Source: Collimonas rhizosphaerae (GTDB lineage Bacteria > Pseudomonadota > Gammaproteobacteria > Burkholderiales > Burkholderiaceae_D). From it: a stretch of DNA of 64,000 nucleotides. The translations under genes were made by a program, and so were the position numbers. Each line of letters starts with the position of its first letter. The first letter of the stretch is position 1. Below, in pieces: positions 26,641 through 36,194 of the stretch. A model generated the notes under the pieces. That model did no database searches, was not told where the DNA came from, and was given only the letters and a program-made list of their open reading frames with translations. The stretch is taken from the NCBI RefSeq assembly GCF_038896935.1, contig NZ_JBANDC010000010.1, forward strand, positions 1 to 64,000. The letters are read 5' to 3'.

Positions 26641-27921
26641 GTGGACCGTGTTGCTATCCAGCGTCAGTGTCATCGCCAGGACGGGGCAGTGATAGTCACC
26701 GTATCGCTCGTCCTGCTATTCTTGATGGGATTCATGGCAATTGCCCTCGACTTTGGCCATCTGTTCGTCGTGAAGACAGAATTGCAGACAGCGATGGACA
26801 GTTGCGCGCTGGCTGCAGCGCAAGAGCTCGACGGCGAAAGCAACGCGTTGACGCGCGCCACCAATGCCGGCATTACCGCCGGCAATTTGAATAACGTCAA
26901 TTTCCAATCTTCCTCATGGAGCAGCCAGGGCAAGATAGTCGCTGCGGATATCACTTTCAAGGATGCCGCCTACGGCGCCACTGCCGCTGCCGCCAACGCC
27001 AGATATGCGCAGTGCCAGCACACGCAGTCCGGCTTGAACATGTGGCTGCTGCAATCGATGGGCGCTTTTGCCAACGACGCGACGACCTACACGAATACAC
27101 AAAATGTCCTGGCAGTCGCGGTGGCGACTCGTGCCAGCGCCCAGACCACCTGTCCGATCCCGATCGGGCTGAAGCCAAAGACGGGCGGGACAGCACCGAA
27201 TTACGGATTCGCGATCGGCGAGTGGGTCAACATGCTCGGCAACGGCACCCAGGTCAACGGTGAAATGGGCTGGTACAACCTGGATGGCAGCAATAGCGCC
27301 AGCGAGACAAAAAATGAACTGGGCGAGCCAGGATATTGCGGCACCAAGCTAGGTGACACACTGGGGACGCCAGGCGCCCAGACTACAGTGGATACTGTCT
27401 GGAACTATCGTTTCGGCATTTACAAGAACAGCGATCCCGGTCCTAGCGTCAACCATCCAGATTTCTCAGGTTATGCATATACCTCGGCCAATTGGAAGAA
27501 CGCATCGCCACAAAATGCGTGGTCTGGAACGCCGGCCGCGGGTTCAGATCCGACTGCAGCCAGCTTCATGGCCAAGCGCGCGGCCTTTGCTTCTTATGAC
27601 GACACGGGAACCAGCCTGAACGGCGGCGATGGCATCACTGGCTTGAAATTGAACAGCTTCAAGAACTTGGCTACGCCGGGCGCCGGGGGACAGCACAATT
27701 TGTACGGCTTCAGCAGAAGGCTGGTAACTGCGCCAATTGTCGATGCCTCGAACAAGGTGATCGATTACGCCTGCATGTTCATGCTGCAGCCGTTAAGCGG
27801 ACCCACGGTAACCGTGCAATTGGAATTTCGCGGCAATGGCGGCAGCACCAGCAGCCCATGTACGACCAACGGATTGGCGGGCGGCGCGGCCGGTCCGCTG
27901 GTGCCGGTTTTAGTGAGATAA
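26641..27921 (+). CDS. TadG-like pilus protein with Tad N-terminal domain
   Basis: The 426-residue product begins with a positively charged stretch and a hydrophobic helix (GAVIVTVSLVLLFLMGFMAI) followed by DFGHLFVVKTELQTAMDSCALAAAQEL, the Tad_N signature. The rest is Gly, Asn and Thr-rich and predicted extracytoplasmic. No von Willebrand domain is recognisable, unlike many TadG proteins. The start is GTG 26641 with a weak ribosome site. Confidence 0.82.
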   Translation: MDRVAIQRQCHRQDGAVIVTVSLVLLFLMGFMAIALDFGHLFVVKTELQTAMDSCALAAAQELDGESNALTRATNAGITAGNLNNVNFQSSSWSSQGKIVAADITFKDAAYGATAAAANARYAQCQHTQSGLNMWLLQSMGAFANDATTYTNTQNVLAVAVATRASAQTTCPIPIGLKPKTGGTAPNYGFAIGEWVNMLGNGTQVNGEMGWYNLDGSNSASETKNELGEPGYCGTKLGDTLGTPGAQTTVDTVWNYRFGIYKNSDPGPSVNHPDFSGYAYTSANWKNASPQNAWSGTPAAGSDPTAASFMAKRAAFASYDDTGTSLNGGDGITGLKLNSFKNLATPGAGGQHNLYGFSRRLVTAPIVDASNKVIDYACMFMLQPLSGPTVTVQLEFRGNGGSTSSPCTTNGLAGGAAGPLVPVLVR

Positions 27922-27931
27922 GAGGACAACC

Positions 27932-28372
27932 ATGAAAACCAGACAGAAAGGCACGGCGCTCGTTGAATTTGCCTTGATCCTGCCGATGCTGCTGCTGCTC
28001 ACTTTCATCACGACGGAATTCGGCCGGGCGATATTCCAGTACAACACGATCACCAAGTCGGTGCGGGATGCGGTCCGTTATCTGTCGGTGCAGACGCCGG
28101 GAACCCATGTCGCCGAAGCACAGAACCTGGTGGTGTACGGGAACGTTGCCGGGACCGGGACGCCCTTGGCGCCGGGGCTTAGCGTGGCCAACGTGCTGAC
28201 GCCGACCTGGCAGACCGCCGGCTCCAACCCGCTGATCAACACCGTGCAGGTTACCGTGAGCGGCTATAAATTCGTCCCCCTGTATGGCAGCGTGTTTGGC
28301 GTTGCGTTCGCTGATTCGACAGGGAAAATTACATACAGCAATATCAGCGCCACCATGCGGAGTTCGATATGA
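27932..28372 (+). CDS. tadE: TadE-like pseudopilin
   Basis: The 146-residue product has the TadE signature KGTALVEFALILPMLLLLTFITTEFGR, a pseudopilin-type helix with the conserved Glu. TadE and TadF are processed by CpaA and assist pilus assembly. It overlaps the next gene by four bases (ATGA). Confidence 0.88.
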   Translation: MKTRQKGTALVEFALILPMLLLLTFITTEFGRAIFQYNTITKSVRDAVRYLSVQTPGTHVAEAQNLVVYGNVAGTGTPLAPGLSVANVLTPTWQTAGSNPLINTVQVTVSGYKFVPLYGSVFGVAFADSTGKITYSNISATMRSSI

Positions 28373-28809
28373 ACATGAACAAGCAATCGCAATCCGGCGC
28401 CACCGTGGTGGAGTTCGCCCTGGTGCTGATCGTTTTCCTGACTTTTCTGCTGGGAATCACCGACTTCAGCCGCATGCTCTATAGCTGGAGTGCGGCGACC
28501 GAGGCCACGCGCGCCGGAGCACGCTATGCAGTGGTGTGCGACGACACCACCCAGAAGGCGAAAGTCCTGGCGAAGATGCAGGCGCTGCTGCCGCAGATCG
28601 TCGACATCAACCTGGCGTGGAGTCCTGCCGCATGCACCGCGGCGACTTGCGAAGGGGTGACGGTAACGATCACCAGCCTCAACTATCAGTGGATCTCGCC
28701 CATCGCAGGCAGCGCGGCACTGGCTGCAATCCCGATGCCTGTGTTTTCTACTTATCTGCCGCGGGAAGCCATGCGGCTAGACCCGAACAGCGCCGCAATC
28801 TGTTCCTAA
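28369..28809 (+). CDS. TadE/TadF-like pseudopilin
   Basis: The 146-residue product is a second TadE-family protein (SGATVVEFALVLIVFLTFLLGITDFSRML) with further conserved ATEATRAGARYA. It is the same length as its neighbour and translationally coupled to it. It fills the TadF position by order. Confidence 0.87.
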   Translation: MNMNKQSQSGATVVEFALVLIVFLTFLLGITDFSRMLYSWSAATEATRAGARYAVVCDDTTQKAKVLAKMQALLPQIVDINLAWSPAACTAATCEGVTVTITSLNYQWISPIAGSAALAAIPMPVFSTYLPREAMRLDPNSAAICS

Positions 28810-28826
28810 CACTCAGGGAAAACAAA

Positions 28827-29978
28827 ATGAAGATCGCCGTGATTTCTCCCAATGTCAATAACCTGCAAGAGATGGGGCGGGTCCTGGGTACGTATTCGCA
28901 CTCGGCCACGCTGATTGAAGGCGGCAAAAGCCGGATGCGTATCGTCGCCGAACAGGAGCAGCCGGACCTGATGCTGGTGGAGGGCATGTGCTGCGATCCG
29001 GCCGAACTGGCCCAGGTGGAATACGTTACTACCCACCATCCGAGCATCGCGGTGATTCTGTTGTGCGCTACCCACACGCCGGAATTCCTGATCAATTCGA
29101 TGCGCGCCGGCGTGCGCGAAGTGCTGCCGTCGCCGGTGACCCCCGCTGCGCTGGAAGCCGCTGTAAGCCGCATCGCGGCCAAACGCATCGGCGGCCCTGC
29201 CAGGACACTGGGCAGGATACTGGCGTTCATGCCGTGCAAGGGCGGCAGCGGCGCCACGTTCCTGGCGACCAATCTCGGCTGCCAGCTGGCGCAAACCAAG
29301 TCTGTGCTGCTGATCGACCTGAACCTGCAATTCGGCGAAGCGCTGTCGTTCGTGCATGACGGCGAGCCGGCCTCGACCCTGGCCGATGTGGCGCGTGACA
29401 TCGGCCGGCTGGATGCGTCGTTCCTGACGGCCAGCACGGTTAAGGTGGCGCCGAACTACAGCATACTGGCGGCGCCGGAAGAGCCTTCGCAAGCGATGGA
29501 GCTCAAACCGGAACATATCGACGCCATCCTCAACCTGGCGGTAGCGCAGTACGACTTCATATTGCTCGATGTCGGCCGCACCTTGGACGGGCTTGCGATC
29601 AAGGCGCTGGATCGGGCTGACCGGATTTTCCCGGTATTGCAGGCGGGGCTGCCCTACCTGCGGAATGCCAGCAAGCTGCTGACGATATTCAAATCCTTGG
29701 GCTATCCGATGAACAAGGTCGAACTGATCATCAACCGCTTCGAGAAGAGCAATGAAATCGGCATCGATCGCATGCAGCGTTCTTTAGGGCCGGTGACGCT
29801 GCACACCGTCCCCAATTCGTATAAAGAGGTCAATGCATCGATCAACCACGGCGACCCGATGATCGACATGGCGCGTTCCAATGCGGTGACCAAGAATCTG
29901 GCGGCGTTCGCGCTGTCGCTGAGCCCCAGGGAAGATGAAAATCGGGGATTTTTAGGACGCTTGTTCAGGCGGGCATAA
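28827..29978 (+). CDS. cpaE: CpaE/TadZ, atypical ParA-like localisation ATPase
   Basis: The 383-residue product has an N-terminal receiver-like domain (about 1-115) lacking the usual acidic pocket, then a MinD/ParA-type domain. The P-loop is the deviant CKGGSGATF typical of TadZ, in which the usual GKT is changed. TadZ places the pilus machine at the cell pole or membrane. ATG 28827 (AGGGAA upstream) is chosen over a longer frame that overlaps tadF. Confidence 0.9.
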   Translation: MKIAVISPNVNNLQEMGRVLGTYSHSATLIEGGKSRMRIVAEQEQPDLMLVEGMCCDPAELAQVEYVTTHHPSIAVILLCATHTPEFLINSMRAGVREVLPSPVTPAALEAAVSRIAAKRIGGPARTLGRILAFMPCKGGSGATFLATNLGCQLAQTKSVLLIDLNLQFGEALSFVHDGEPASTLADVARDIGRLDASFLTASTVKVAPNYSILAAPEEPSQAMELKPEHIDAILNLAVAQYDFILLDVGRTLDGLAIKALDRADRIFPVLQAGLPYLRNASKLLTIFKSLGYPMNKVELIINRFEKSNEIGIDRMQRSLGPVTLHTVPNSYKEVNASINHGDPMIDMARSNAVTKNLAAFALSLSPREDENRGFLGRLFRRA

Positions 29979-30065
29979 ATGGTGCAAGGGCAGAGCAATA
30001 ATAGAGCCACCCATTTCCAGCCGGACCCAAGTGCAGGCCAGCAACTCTAACCGGAGCATACGAAA

Positions 30066-31412
30066 ATGTCTTTTCGAGAAAAACTCAACGCCGTCAGGAT
30101 AGAGCCTGTCGAGCATCCGCAGGGGCAAGTCGCGAGCGACGCATACAAGATATTGAAGGGGCGGATGCATCTCAAGCTGCTGGACAAGTTTGATCTGGCT
30201 GCGCTGGAGACCCTGGCTCCCGAAATGCTGCGCCAGGAAATCACCACGATGATCGAACGCCTGCTGAAGGAAGAGCAAGCGGTGGTCAACGACATCGAAC
30301 GGCGCTCGCTGATCCGCGACATCCAGCACGAAATGCTGGGCTTCGGCCCGCTTGAATTGCTGATGGCCGATCCGACCGTGTCCGATATCCTGGTCAACTC
30401 CTACGACCAGATATATGTGGAGCGCAGGGGCAAGCTGGAACTGACCAATGTCACTTTTACCGATGAGAAGCACCTGTTGCGCATCATCGACAAAATCGTG
30501 TCGCTGGTAGGCCGGCGGATAGATGAATCCAGCCCCATGGTGGACGCCAGGCTGCCGGACGGATCCCGGGTCAACGCAGTGATTCCGCCGGTAGCGCTGG
30601 ATGGGCCGATGATGTCGATTCGCCGCTTCGCGCATATCCCCCTCAAGATGAGCAATCTGGTCGAGGAGTACAAGAGCTTGACTGCGGACATGGCGTTCAT
30701 GCTGGAAGGCTTGAGCAAGGCCAAGGTCAACATGATCATCTCCGGCGGCACCGGTTCCGGCAAGACGACATTGCTGAACATCCTGTCCGGCTACATTCCG
30801 GTATCTGAGCGCATCGTCACAATCGAGGACGCGGCCGAGTTGCAGATGCAGCAGCCGCATGTCGTGCGCATGGAAACGCGGCCGATGAATATCGAGGGCA
30901 AGGGTGAGATTACCCAGCGCGCATTGGTGCGCAACGCACTGCGCATGCGGCCCGACCGGATCGTGATTGGCGAAGTGCGCGGCCCCGAGGCAGCCGACAT
31001 GCTGCAGGCGATGAACACCGGCCATGAAGGATCGCTCACGACCATCCATGCCAATACGCCGCGGGATGCGCTGTCCCGGCTCGAAAACATGGTGGGCATG
31101 GCAAATCTCAACTTGCCGCACAAGGCTTCCCGGCAGCAAATTGCTTCAGCCATTACGGTCATGATCCAAGCTATCAGGTTGACCGACGGCAAACGGAAAA
31201 TCACCAGCATCCAGGAACTGACCGGAATGGAGGGCGACATTATCACCATGCAAGAGATATTCGCCTTCAAGCAAACCGGGATTGGCATCGATGGCGATGT
31301 CCAGGGCTATTTCCATGCAACAGGCGTGAGGCCGAAGTTTACTGAACGCCTGCGTTCGTTTGGCGTGGTGTTGCCGGACACAATGTTCGATCCCGCTAAA
31401 CATTACCACTGA
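30066..31412 (+). CDS. cpaF: CpaF/TadA pilus assembly ATPase
   Basis: The 448-residue product is a secretion ATPase of the VirB11/PulE class. Walker A is GGTGSGKTT (from residue 227), followed by the Asp box TIEDAAELQ, Walker B RPDRIVIGEVRGPEA and His box EGSLTTIHANT. TadA powers both extension and retraction of Flp pili. It is in operon with tadB and tadC. Confidence 0.95.
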   Translation: MSFREKLNAVRIEPVEHPQGQVASDAYKILKGRMHLKLLDKFDLAALETLAPEMLRQEITTMIERLLKEEQAVVNDIERRSLIRDIQHEMLGFGPLELLMADPTVSDILVNSYDQIYVERRGKLELTNVTFTDEKHLLRIIDKIVSLVGRRIDESSPMVDARLPDGSRVNAVIPPVALDGPMMSIRRFAHIPLKMSNLVEEYKSLTADMAFMLEGLSKAKVNMIISGGTGSGKTTLLNILSGYIPVSERIVTIEDAAELQMQQPHVVRMETRPMNIEGKGEITQRALVRNALRMRPDRIVIGEVRGPEAADMLQAMNTGHEGSLTTIHANTPRDALSRLENMVGMANLNLPHKASRQQIASAITVMIQAIRLTDGKRKITSIQELTGMEGDIITMQEIFAFKQTGIGIDGDVQGYFHATGVRPKFTERLRSFGVVLPDTMFDPAKHYH

Positions 31413-31425
31413 AGGAGTGAAAATC

Positions 31426-32418
31426 ATGCTGCAATCAATTGGTGGTAACACCTTCCTGGTTTTTTCAGTGCTTGTTTTCGTTGCGGTGGTCCTGCTTCTG
31501 GAAGGCTTCTTTATGATGTGGAAATCATACAGAGGCCCGGAAGCCAAGAAGATTTCGAAGCGGCTGCAGGCACTGTCCGCTTCCCTTGATAAAACCAAGC
31601 AGTCGCAGCTGTTGAAACAACGGATGCTGAGCGAAATACCGTTATTCGAGCGCATCTTGCTGAGCCTTCCCAGGGCCCGCAGACTGGACCGGTTCATCCT
31701 CCAGGCGGGGCTCGACTGGACCGTATCCAAACTGCTGCTGTCGTGCGTGGCATTGGCAGTGGCGGGTTGCCTGGCGATGACTTTTCTGGTTCATCAATCG
31801 CTCCTGCTGGGCGCCGCGCTTGGCATTGCGCTGGCAGCTTTGCCGCTGCTGTATGTGCGTCATAAACGGAGCCGGCGCCTGGCCAGGATTGAGCAACAGC
31901 TGCCAGATGTGCTTGATCTGATCACCAGGGCATTGCGTTCCGGGCATGCGTTTTCGTCCGGCCTGCAAATGGTCGGAGACGAAATGGCTGAGCCGATTGC
32001 CGGCGAATTCCGCATCGTCCACGATGAAGTCAATTTCGGCGTATCGCTGCAACAGGCATTGACTAACCTGAGCGAGCGCATACCGATTACCGACCTGCGT
32101 TACTTCGTGGTGGCGGTGCTGATCCAGCGCGATTCAGGCGGCAACCTGACCGATGTGCTCGGCAATCTGAGCCGCCTGATTCGTGAACGCCTGAAACTGC
32201 TTTCGAAGGTGAGGGTGCTGTCGTCCGAGGGGCGGCTGTCGGCCTGGATCCTGGGGCTCATGCCCTTCGCACTGGGGGCCGCCATGAGTTTCCTGAACCC
32301 GGATTTCATGAAGCCGTTGTGGCACGATCCTATCGGCATTGCAATCATTAAATACATGCTGGTCTTGATGGTTCTCGGCATTCTGGTCTTAAGAAAAATA
32401 ATCAGAATCCGGGTATAA
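31426..32418 (+). CDS. tadB: TadB inner-membrane platform protein
   Basis: The 330-residue product has N-terminal membrane helices, a T2SS-F domain (LPDVLDLITRALRSGHAFSSGL) and C-terminal helices. ATG 31426 follows GAAGGAGTGAAA; an earlier in-frame codon overlaps cpaF without a ribosome site. TadB and TadC form the inner-membrane platform driven by TadA. Confidence 0.92.
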   Translation: MLQSIGGNTFLVFSVLVFVAVVLLLEGFFMMWKSYRGPEAKKISKRLQALSASLDKTKQSQLLKQRMLSEIPLFERILLSLPRARRLDRFILQAGLDWTVSKLLLSCVALAVAGCLAMTFLVHQSLLLGAALGIALAALPLLYVRHKRSRRLARIEQQLPDVLDLITRALRSGHAFSSGLQMVGDEMAEPIAGEFRIVHDEVNFGVSLQQALTNLSERIPITDLRYFVVAVLIQRDSGGNLTDVLGNLSRLIRERLKLLSKVRVLSSEGRLSAWILGLMPFALGAAMSFLNPDFMKPLWHDPIGIAIIKYMLVLMVLGILVLRKIIRIRV

Positions 32419-32429
32419 GGGAGAACGAA

Positions 32430-33344
32430 ATGCTCATACTTTCCGTACTCGTCTTCTTCGCTGTAACGCTGGGGCTGGCAGGATTGTTCCTGTGGCTGGC
32501 GCCAACCAGAGCGGAGCAGCGGCTGCAGGCAATGTCCGATCCGGCCGAGAAGCAGCAATGGACGGAAACCATGGTGAATCTGGTCGGCCCCTTTGCCAAT
32601 CTGTCTTCACCCACTGGTAACTGGGAGGAATCGCCGCTGCGGCTCAAGTTTTTCAATGCCGGAATCCGGCATAACGATGCGCGGCTGGTTTATTTTGGCA
32701 TCAAGACCTTGCTGCCGCTGCTCTTTGCCGGGTTGGCATACCTGGCGCTGAGCACAATGACTCACTTTCAGGGCTTGACGTTCCTGCTGTACCTGATGCT
32801 GGCAGCCATGATCGGTTGTTACCTGCCTAACGCCCTGTTGCATTGGAAAATAAAAATGCGCAGGCGCGAAATTTTCGAAAGTTTTCCCGACGCCACGGAC
32901 CTGATGCTGGTTTGCATCGAGGCAGGTTTAGGGCTGGATGCCGGCCTCACCAAGGTAGCTGACGAAATCAGGATCAAAAGCGTCGCCCTGGCAGAAGAAC
33001 TGCACTTGACCAATCTGGAAATGAGGGCGGGCGGAACACGCGAGAAATCCTTGCGTAACCTGGCGCTGCGCACGGGTGTCGAGGAAATAAGCATATTCGC
33101 TACCATGCTGACGCAAGCAGACAAGTTCGGCACAAGCATCGGCGAATCCCTGCGGGTATTTTCCGACGACCTGCGGCACAAGAGGCAGGTGCGGGCCGAG
33201 GAAATGGCTGCCAAGGTTCCGACAAAAATGCTGTTCCCTTTGGTGGTCTTCATATTCCCATCGATTATCATGGTCATCATGGGACCGGCCGTGATTCAGA
33301 TCATCAGGACCATCATGCCAATGCTAAGCGGGGGAATCCATTGA
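32430..33344 (+). CDS. tadC: TadC inner-membrane platform protein
   Basis: The 304-residue product is paralogous in layout to TadB, with T2SS-F core FPDATDLMLVCIEAGLGLDAG and hydrophobic ends. It is 11 bases after tadB and is the last plus-strand gene of the Tad operon; its stop is 7 bases from the convergent regulator gene. Confidence 0.92.
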   Translation: MLILSVLVFFAVTLGLAGLFLWLAPTRAEQRLQAMSDPAEKQQWTETMVNLVGPFANLSSPTGNWEESPLRLKFFNAGIRHNDARLVYFGIKTLLPLLFAGLAYLALSTMTHFQGLTFLLYLMLAAMIGCYLPNALLHWKIKMRRREIFESFPDATDLMLVCIEAGLGLDAGLTKVADEIRIKSVALAEELHLTNLEMRAGGTREKSLRNLALRTGVEEISIFATMLTQADKFGTSIGESLRVFSDDLRHKRQVRAEEMAAKVPTKMLFPLVVFIFPSIIMVIMGPAVIQIIRTIMPMLSGGIH

Positions 33345-33351
33345 GCTGCAA

Positions 33352-34038
33352 TCAGGAATGCGGGCTCCCCAGCTGGTGCTTGATTGCATAAACGTACAAC
33401 TCAAGGCGATTGCTCACGCCCAGCTTGTGGTAGATCGATGTCAGGTGGTTGCACAAGGTGTGCTCGGATATGTATAGCCGTTGCGAAAGCGCTTTGTTCG
33501 AAGCGCCGCTTCCCTCGACTATCGTGTGAATGATTTTTTGCTCCTTGGCTGTCAGGGTCGCTTTCTTTTTCGTGTCGATGTCCTGCTTTGGCGTCCCGGC
33601 CGGCACCATGAGTTCGCCGAATACCCTGCCCAGCGTTTCACGGTCCAGCCACAATTCGCCTTGATGGGTTTTTTCGATCGCCTTCAGCACTTGTTCCGCC
33701 GATGCGTCTTTGCGCAATATCCCGCGGGCGCCGCGCAAAACCGCTATATCCAGTGTCGCCTGTTTGCGTTCGCCGGTTAAGATCAGGACGCGCGACACCA
33801 GGTTCGACAGCAGGGCGGGGAGGATATCCAGGCCGTTTTTCCCATCCAGGTCAAGGTCCAGCAAAACGACATCCGGAATCAGCTGGTCGATTTTCGCAAG
33901 CGCTTCTTCGCAGGTTCTTGCGGTTCCGACCACTTCCATCTTCGGTTTTTCACCGTCGATCAATTTACCCAATCCCCACAGCATCGTCTGGTGATCGTCG
34001 ATGAGCATTACGCGAATGGTTTCGTCCGCCGGCTTCAT
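33352..34038 (-). CDS. NarL/FixJ-family response regulator
   Basis: The 228-residue product has a receiver domain with the acidic pair in LIDDHQ, the phospho-acceptor Asp61 in VVLLDLDLDG, and a C-terminal LuxR HTH (NKALSQRLYISEHTLCNHLTSIYHKLGV). It is 12 bases downstream of its cognate kinase gene. Its position against tadC suggests it controls the pilus genes, but that is inference. Confidence 0.9.
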   Translation of the reverse strand: MKPADETIRVMLIDDHQTMLWGLGKLIDGEKPKMEVVGTARTCEEALAKIDQLIPDVVLLDLDLDGKNGLDILPALLSNLVSRVLILTGERKQATLDIAVLRGARGILRKDASAEQVLKAIEKTHQGELWLDRETLGRVFGELMVPAGTPKQDIDTKKKATLTAKEQKIIHTIVEGSGASNKALSQRLYISEHTLCNHLTSIYHKLGVSNRLELYVYAIKHQLGSPHS

Positions 34039-34050
34039 GGTGCCACCTTT

Positions 34051-35757
34051 TTAAACGGGTATTTCGATCAATACAGCGGTGCCGCCGCCAACGCCTTGCT
34101 TCACCTGGGCCGTCCCGCCCAGTGCGCTAGCCCGCTCTGTAATCGAACGCGGCATGAAATCGATAGACTGGGTGCCGATGCCTTCATTTTCGATCTGGAT
34201 CTTGAGCCAGCCGTCTGCGCACTGGAGTTTGACCAGTCCGCGCTGGGCATCGGTGTGTTTGCAGATGTTGCTCAATCCCTCGCGCACCACCTGCAATACC
34301 TCTGCAGTCAGGCGGTCGCTGACGTTAAGTTCGCCTTCCATGCTGACTGCGATATCGATTCCGTAGAATTCCCTGACTTGCGCCGCCTGCTGGCGCAGAA
34401 TGGCCAGGAATATCGGCTCAGTCTTTCCCGATGCGGTTTTAAAGGTGCCGGCATAGCGCCGCAGGTCGCCTATCACCTGTGCCGCCATGCTGATCAATTT
34501 ATCGAGATCGTCGATCAGAGGATTGTCTGGGGCAGCTTTGTGCCGTAACGCGCTCAATCCCATTTTCAGTCCGATGTATGGCTGGATGGCGGTATCGTGG
34601 ATATCCAGTGCAATCTTTTTCCGTTCTTGCGAAACCGCCTCCGAGGCCATCCGATCGAGAAGTTCGATGTTATCGAGAACAGGAAACGCCTGTTCAGCGA
34701 CATGGCTCAAAAACAGGGCGTCCGCTTTGTTGAATCTATTTTTCCGCGAGATGACATAAATGCGGCCGTTGCCTTTTCTCAATGACAAAGGAACACTGAT
34801 AAAGGAATCTGTCTCCAGCAGCTCGGCCATGTTCTGGCTGGCCTGTTCTTCGCGATTGGTCCATTTGCCGCTCGCACTTTCATATACCTGGGATCCCCCG
34901 AGGACGAACATGGCAGGCCCAATGGGGCGGGAGTAGGCAACGATCTGGTCTTGCGAAAAAACCATGAGCCGGGACGCCGCTTCTGCGCGGACTTCCACGG
35001 CGTTGATTGATTGCTCTGCGTCGCCTTCCTTTATCGTCCGCAAGGAATAGGTCGCGGAATCCTTGTCCAGGGTCACCAGAATACAGCTGTTGCCCCTGAA
35101 AAAAACCAATGTCTTTTTCAGGACAGAGGTAATGGTGTGATCGACCCCAAAACGCGGATTCGACAGCCGGCTGACATCGCGCAGCAGTGCAATCCGGCGC
35201 TTCAGTTCCAGTTTCGATTCCCCCCAGCGTGCGCTCATGTAGCCGAATGTCAGCAAGAAGGTGGTGCGCAACAATAAGCGGGGAAGGTCTTGCTGTGCCT
35301 CCAGCGTCAAGCCGCATGCGGCAAGCAATACCGCTGAGGCGATGGTGATTCGCGCACCTTCCTCGAAACCCCAGCGGAAAGACGCAGTGAGAATGGCGAA
35401 AAAGAAGAACAGGGAAAAAAAGCTGCTGATGCCGCCTGTGAACAGGACGATCAGTGCATACCAGCAGACATCCATCCAGTGAATCAGCTTGCTCTGTGAA
35501 AATGACTTGTTAAGCAGGGCAAAAATGTAAAGGACAATGCAGTGGAAGACATACCCGGAAAAGATGAGCCAGGTAGAACGGTCAACGCCGCTTAAGCCTG
35601 ACGGGTCGATAAAAATCGCCAGCAGGCCGGACACAGCCAGGACCAGTCGCATCCGGCTAACCATTTGGGCGTCAGCAGCGTCCGTGGCCAGGCTCAACGC
35701 AATTTCGTTTTTTTTGTCTAGCCTGTAGACACCCATAGTGTTCTCGCGCCAAAACAT
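34051..35757 (-). CDS. Membrane sensor histidine kinase, HisKA_3 type
   Basis: The 568-residue product has five or six membrane helices in residues 25-190, a GAF-like cytosolic sensor region, and a HisKA_3 dimerisation helix with phospho-acceptor His387 in ALDIHDTAIQPY. The HATPase domain follows (VVREGLSNICKHTDA, ENEGIG, GVGGGTAVLIEI). ATG 35757 has GGGAGGA upstream; an alternative start seven codons later lacks one. It forms a NarX/LiaS-like pair with the preceding regulator. Confidence 0.9.
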   Translation of the reverse strand: MFWRENTMGVYRLDKKNEIALSLATDAADAQMVSRMRLVLAVSGLLAIFIDPSGLSGVDRSTWLIFSGYVFHCIVLYIFALLNKSFSQSKLIHWMDVCWYALIVLFTGGISSFFSLFFFFAILTASFRWGFEEGARITIASAVLLAACGLTLEAQQDLPRLLLRTTFLLTFGYMSARWGESKLELKRRIALLRDVSRLSNPRFGVDHTITSVLKKTLVFFRGNSCILVTLDKDSATYSLRTIKEGDAEQSINAVEVRAEAASRLMVFSQDQIVAYSRPIGPAMFVLGGSQVYESASGKWTNREEQASQNMAELLETDSFISVPLSLRKGNGRIYVISRKNRFNKADALFLSHVAEQAFPVLDNIELLDRMASEAVSQERKKIALDIHDTAIQPYIGLKMGLSALRHKAAPDNPLIDDLDKLISMAAQVIGDLRRYAGTFKTASGKTEPIFLAILRQQAAQVREFYGIDIAVSMEGELNVSDRLTAEVLQVVREGLSNICKHTDAQRGLVKLQCADGWLKIQIENEGIGTQSIDFMPRSITERASALGGTAQVKQGVGGGTAVLIEIPV

Positions 35758-36194
35758 AGAGCGTGATCCTCCCTTTGTTTCCTAGCGCGTTAGTTTTATG
35801 GGGATACCCCTTATGGACGCGCTGATGCCTGGAAACCGCCAAACCAAATTGCTGCTTTTTTGATAATTCCTCTAAATTTTTTTTGAGAAAATGTTTTTAA
35901 TTGTTAATTTTATTTGGTTACTGATTGTTAATTTATATATTGCCCCTCGGGTATAGCTATGTCAATGCTGGATGTCGACACTGCCGGTAAATGATCGTTA
36001 CGGACACAACATCTTGATGCTGGCGATATGGGCCGATGTCAGCATATGGTCAGGGCGGCAAGGAGCGGCAATGGTAGCCGCTTGGTCTATGGAAACATCC
36101 TGGTTGCGATTCCGCGTATACTTGTGCGGCTAGACAGATCCCGGCTGGCAGGGCGGGGCCATACGACAAATCGCTTGAAAGGCTCCGGCGCGCG
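35758..36194. other. AT-rich intergenic region with xylH remnant
   Basis: This 437-base gap separates the kinase from the LysE gene. Bases 35862-35945 are strikingly AT-rich and include two copies of ATTGTTAATTT (35900-35910 and 35924-35934), a possible promoter or silencer target. It then holds the decayed xylH end (35959-36051). No intact gene is seen. Confidence 0.6.
35959..36051 (+). pseudogene. Decayed copy of the xylH 3' end
   Basis: Aligned by eye with 21622-21713 of xylH, about 76 of 94 columns agree, most differences are transitions, and there are small indels (one 1-nt gap, one 2-nt insertion). The shared blocks include ATGCTGGATGTCGACAC and AAATGATCGT. Homology stops about 10 bases before the xylH stop codon position. 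It is a non-coding relic. Confidence 0.8.
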
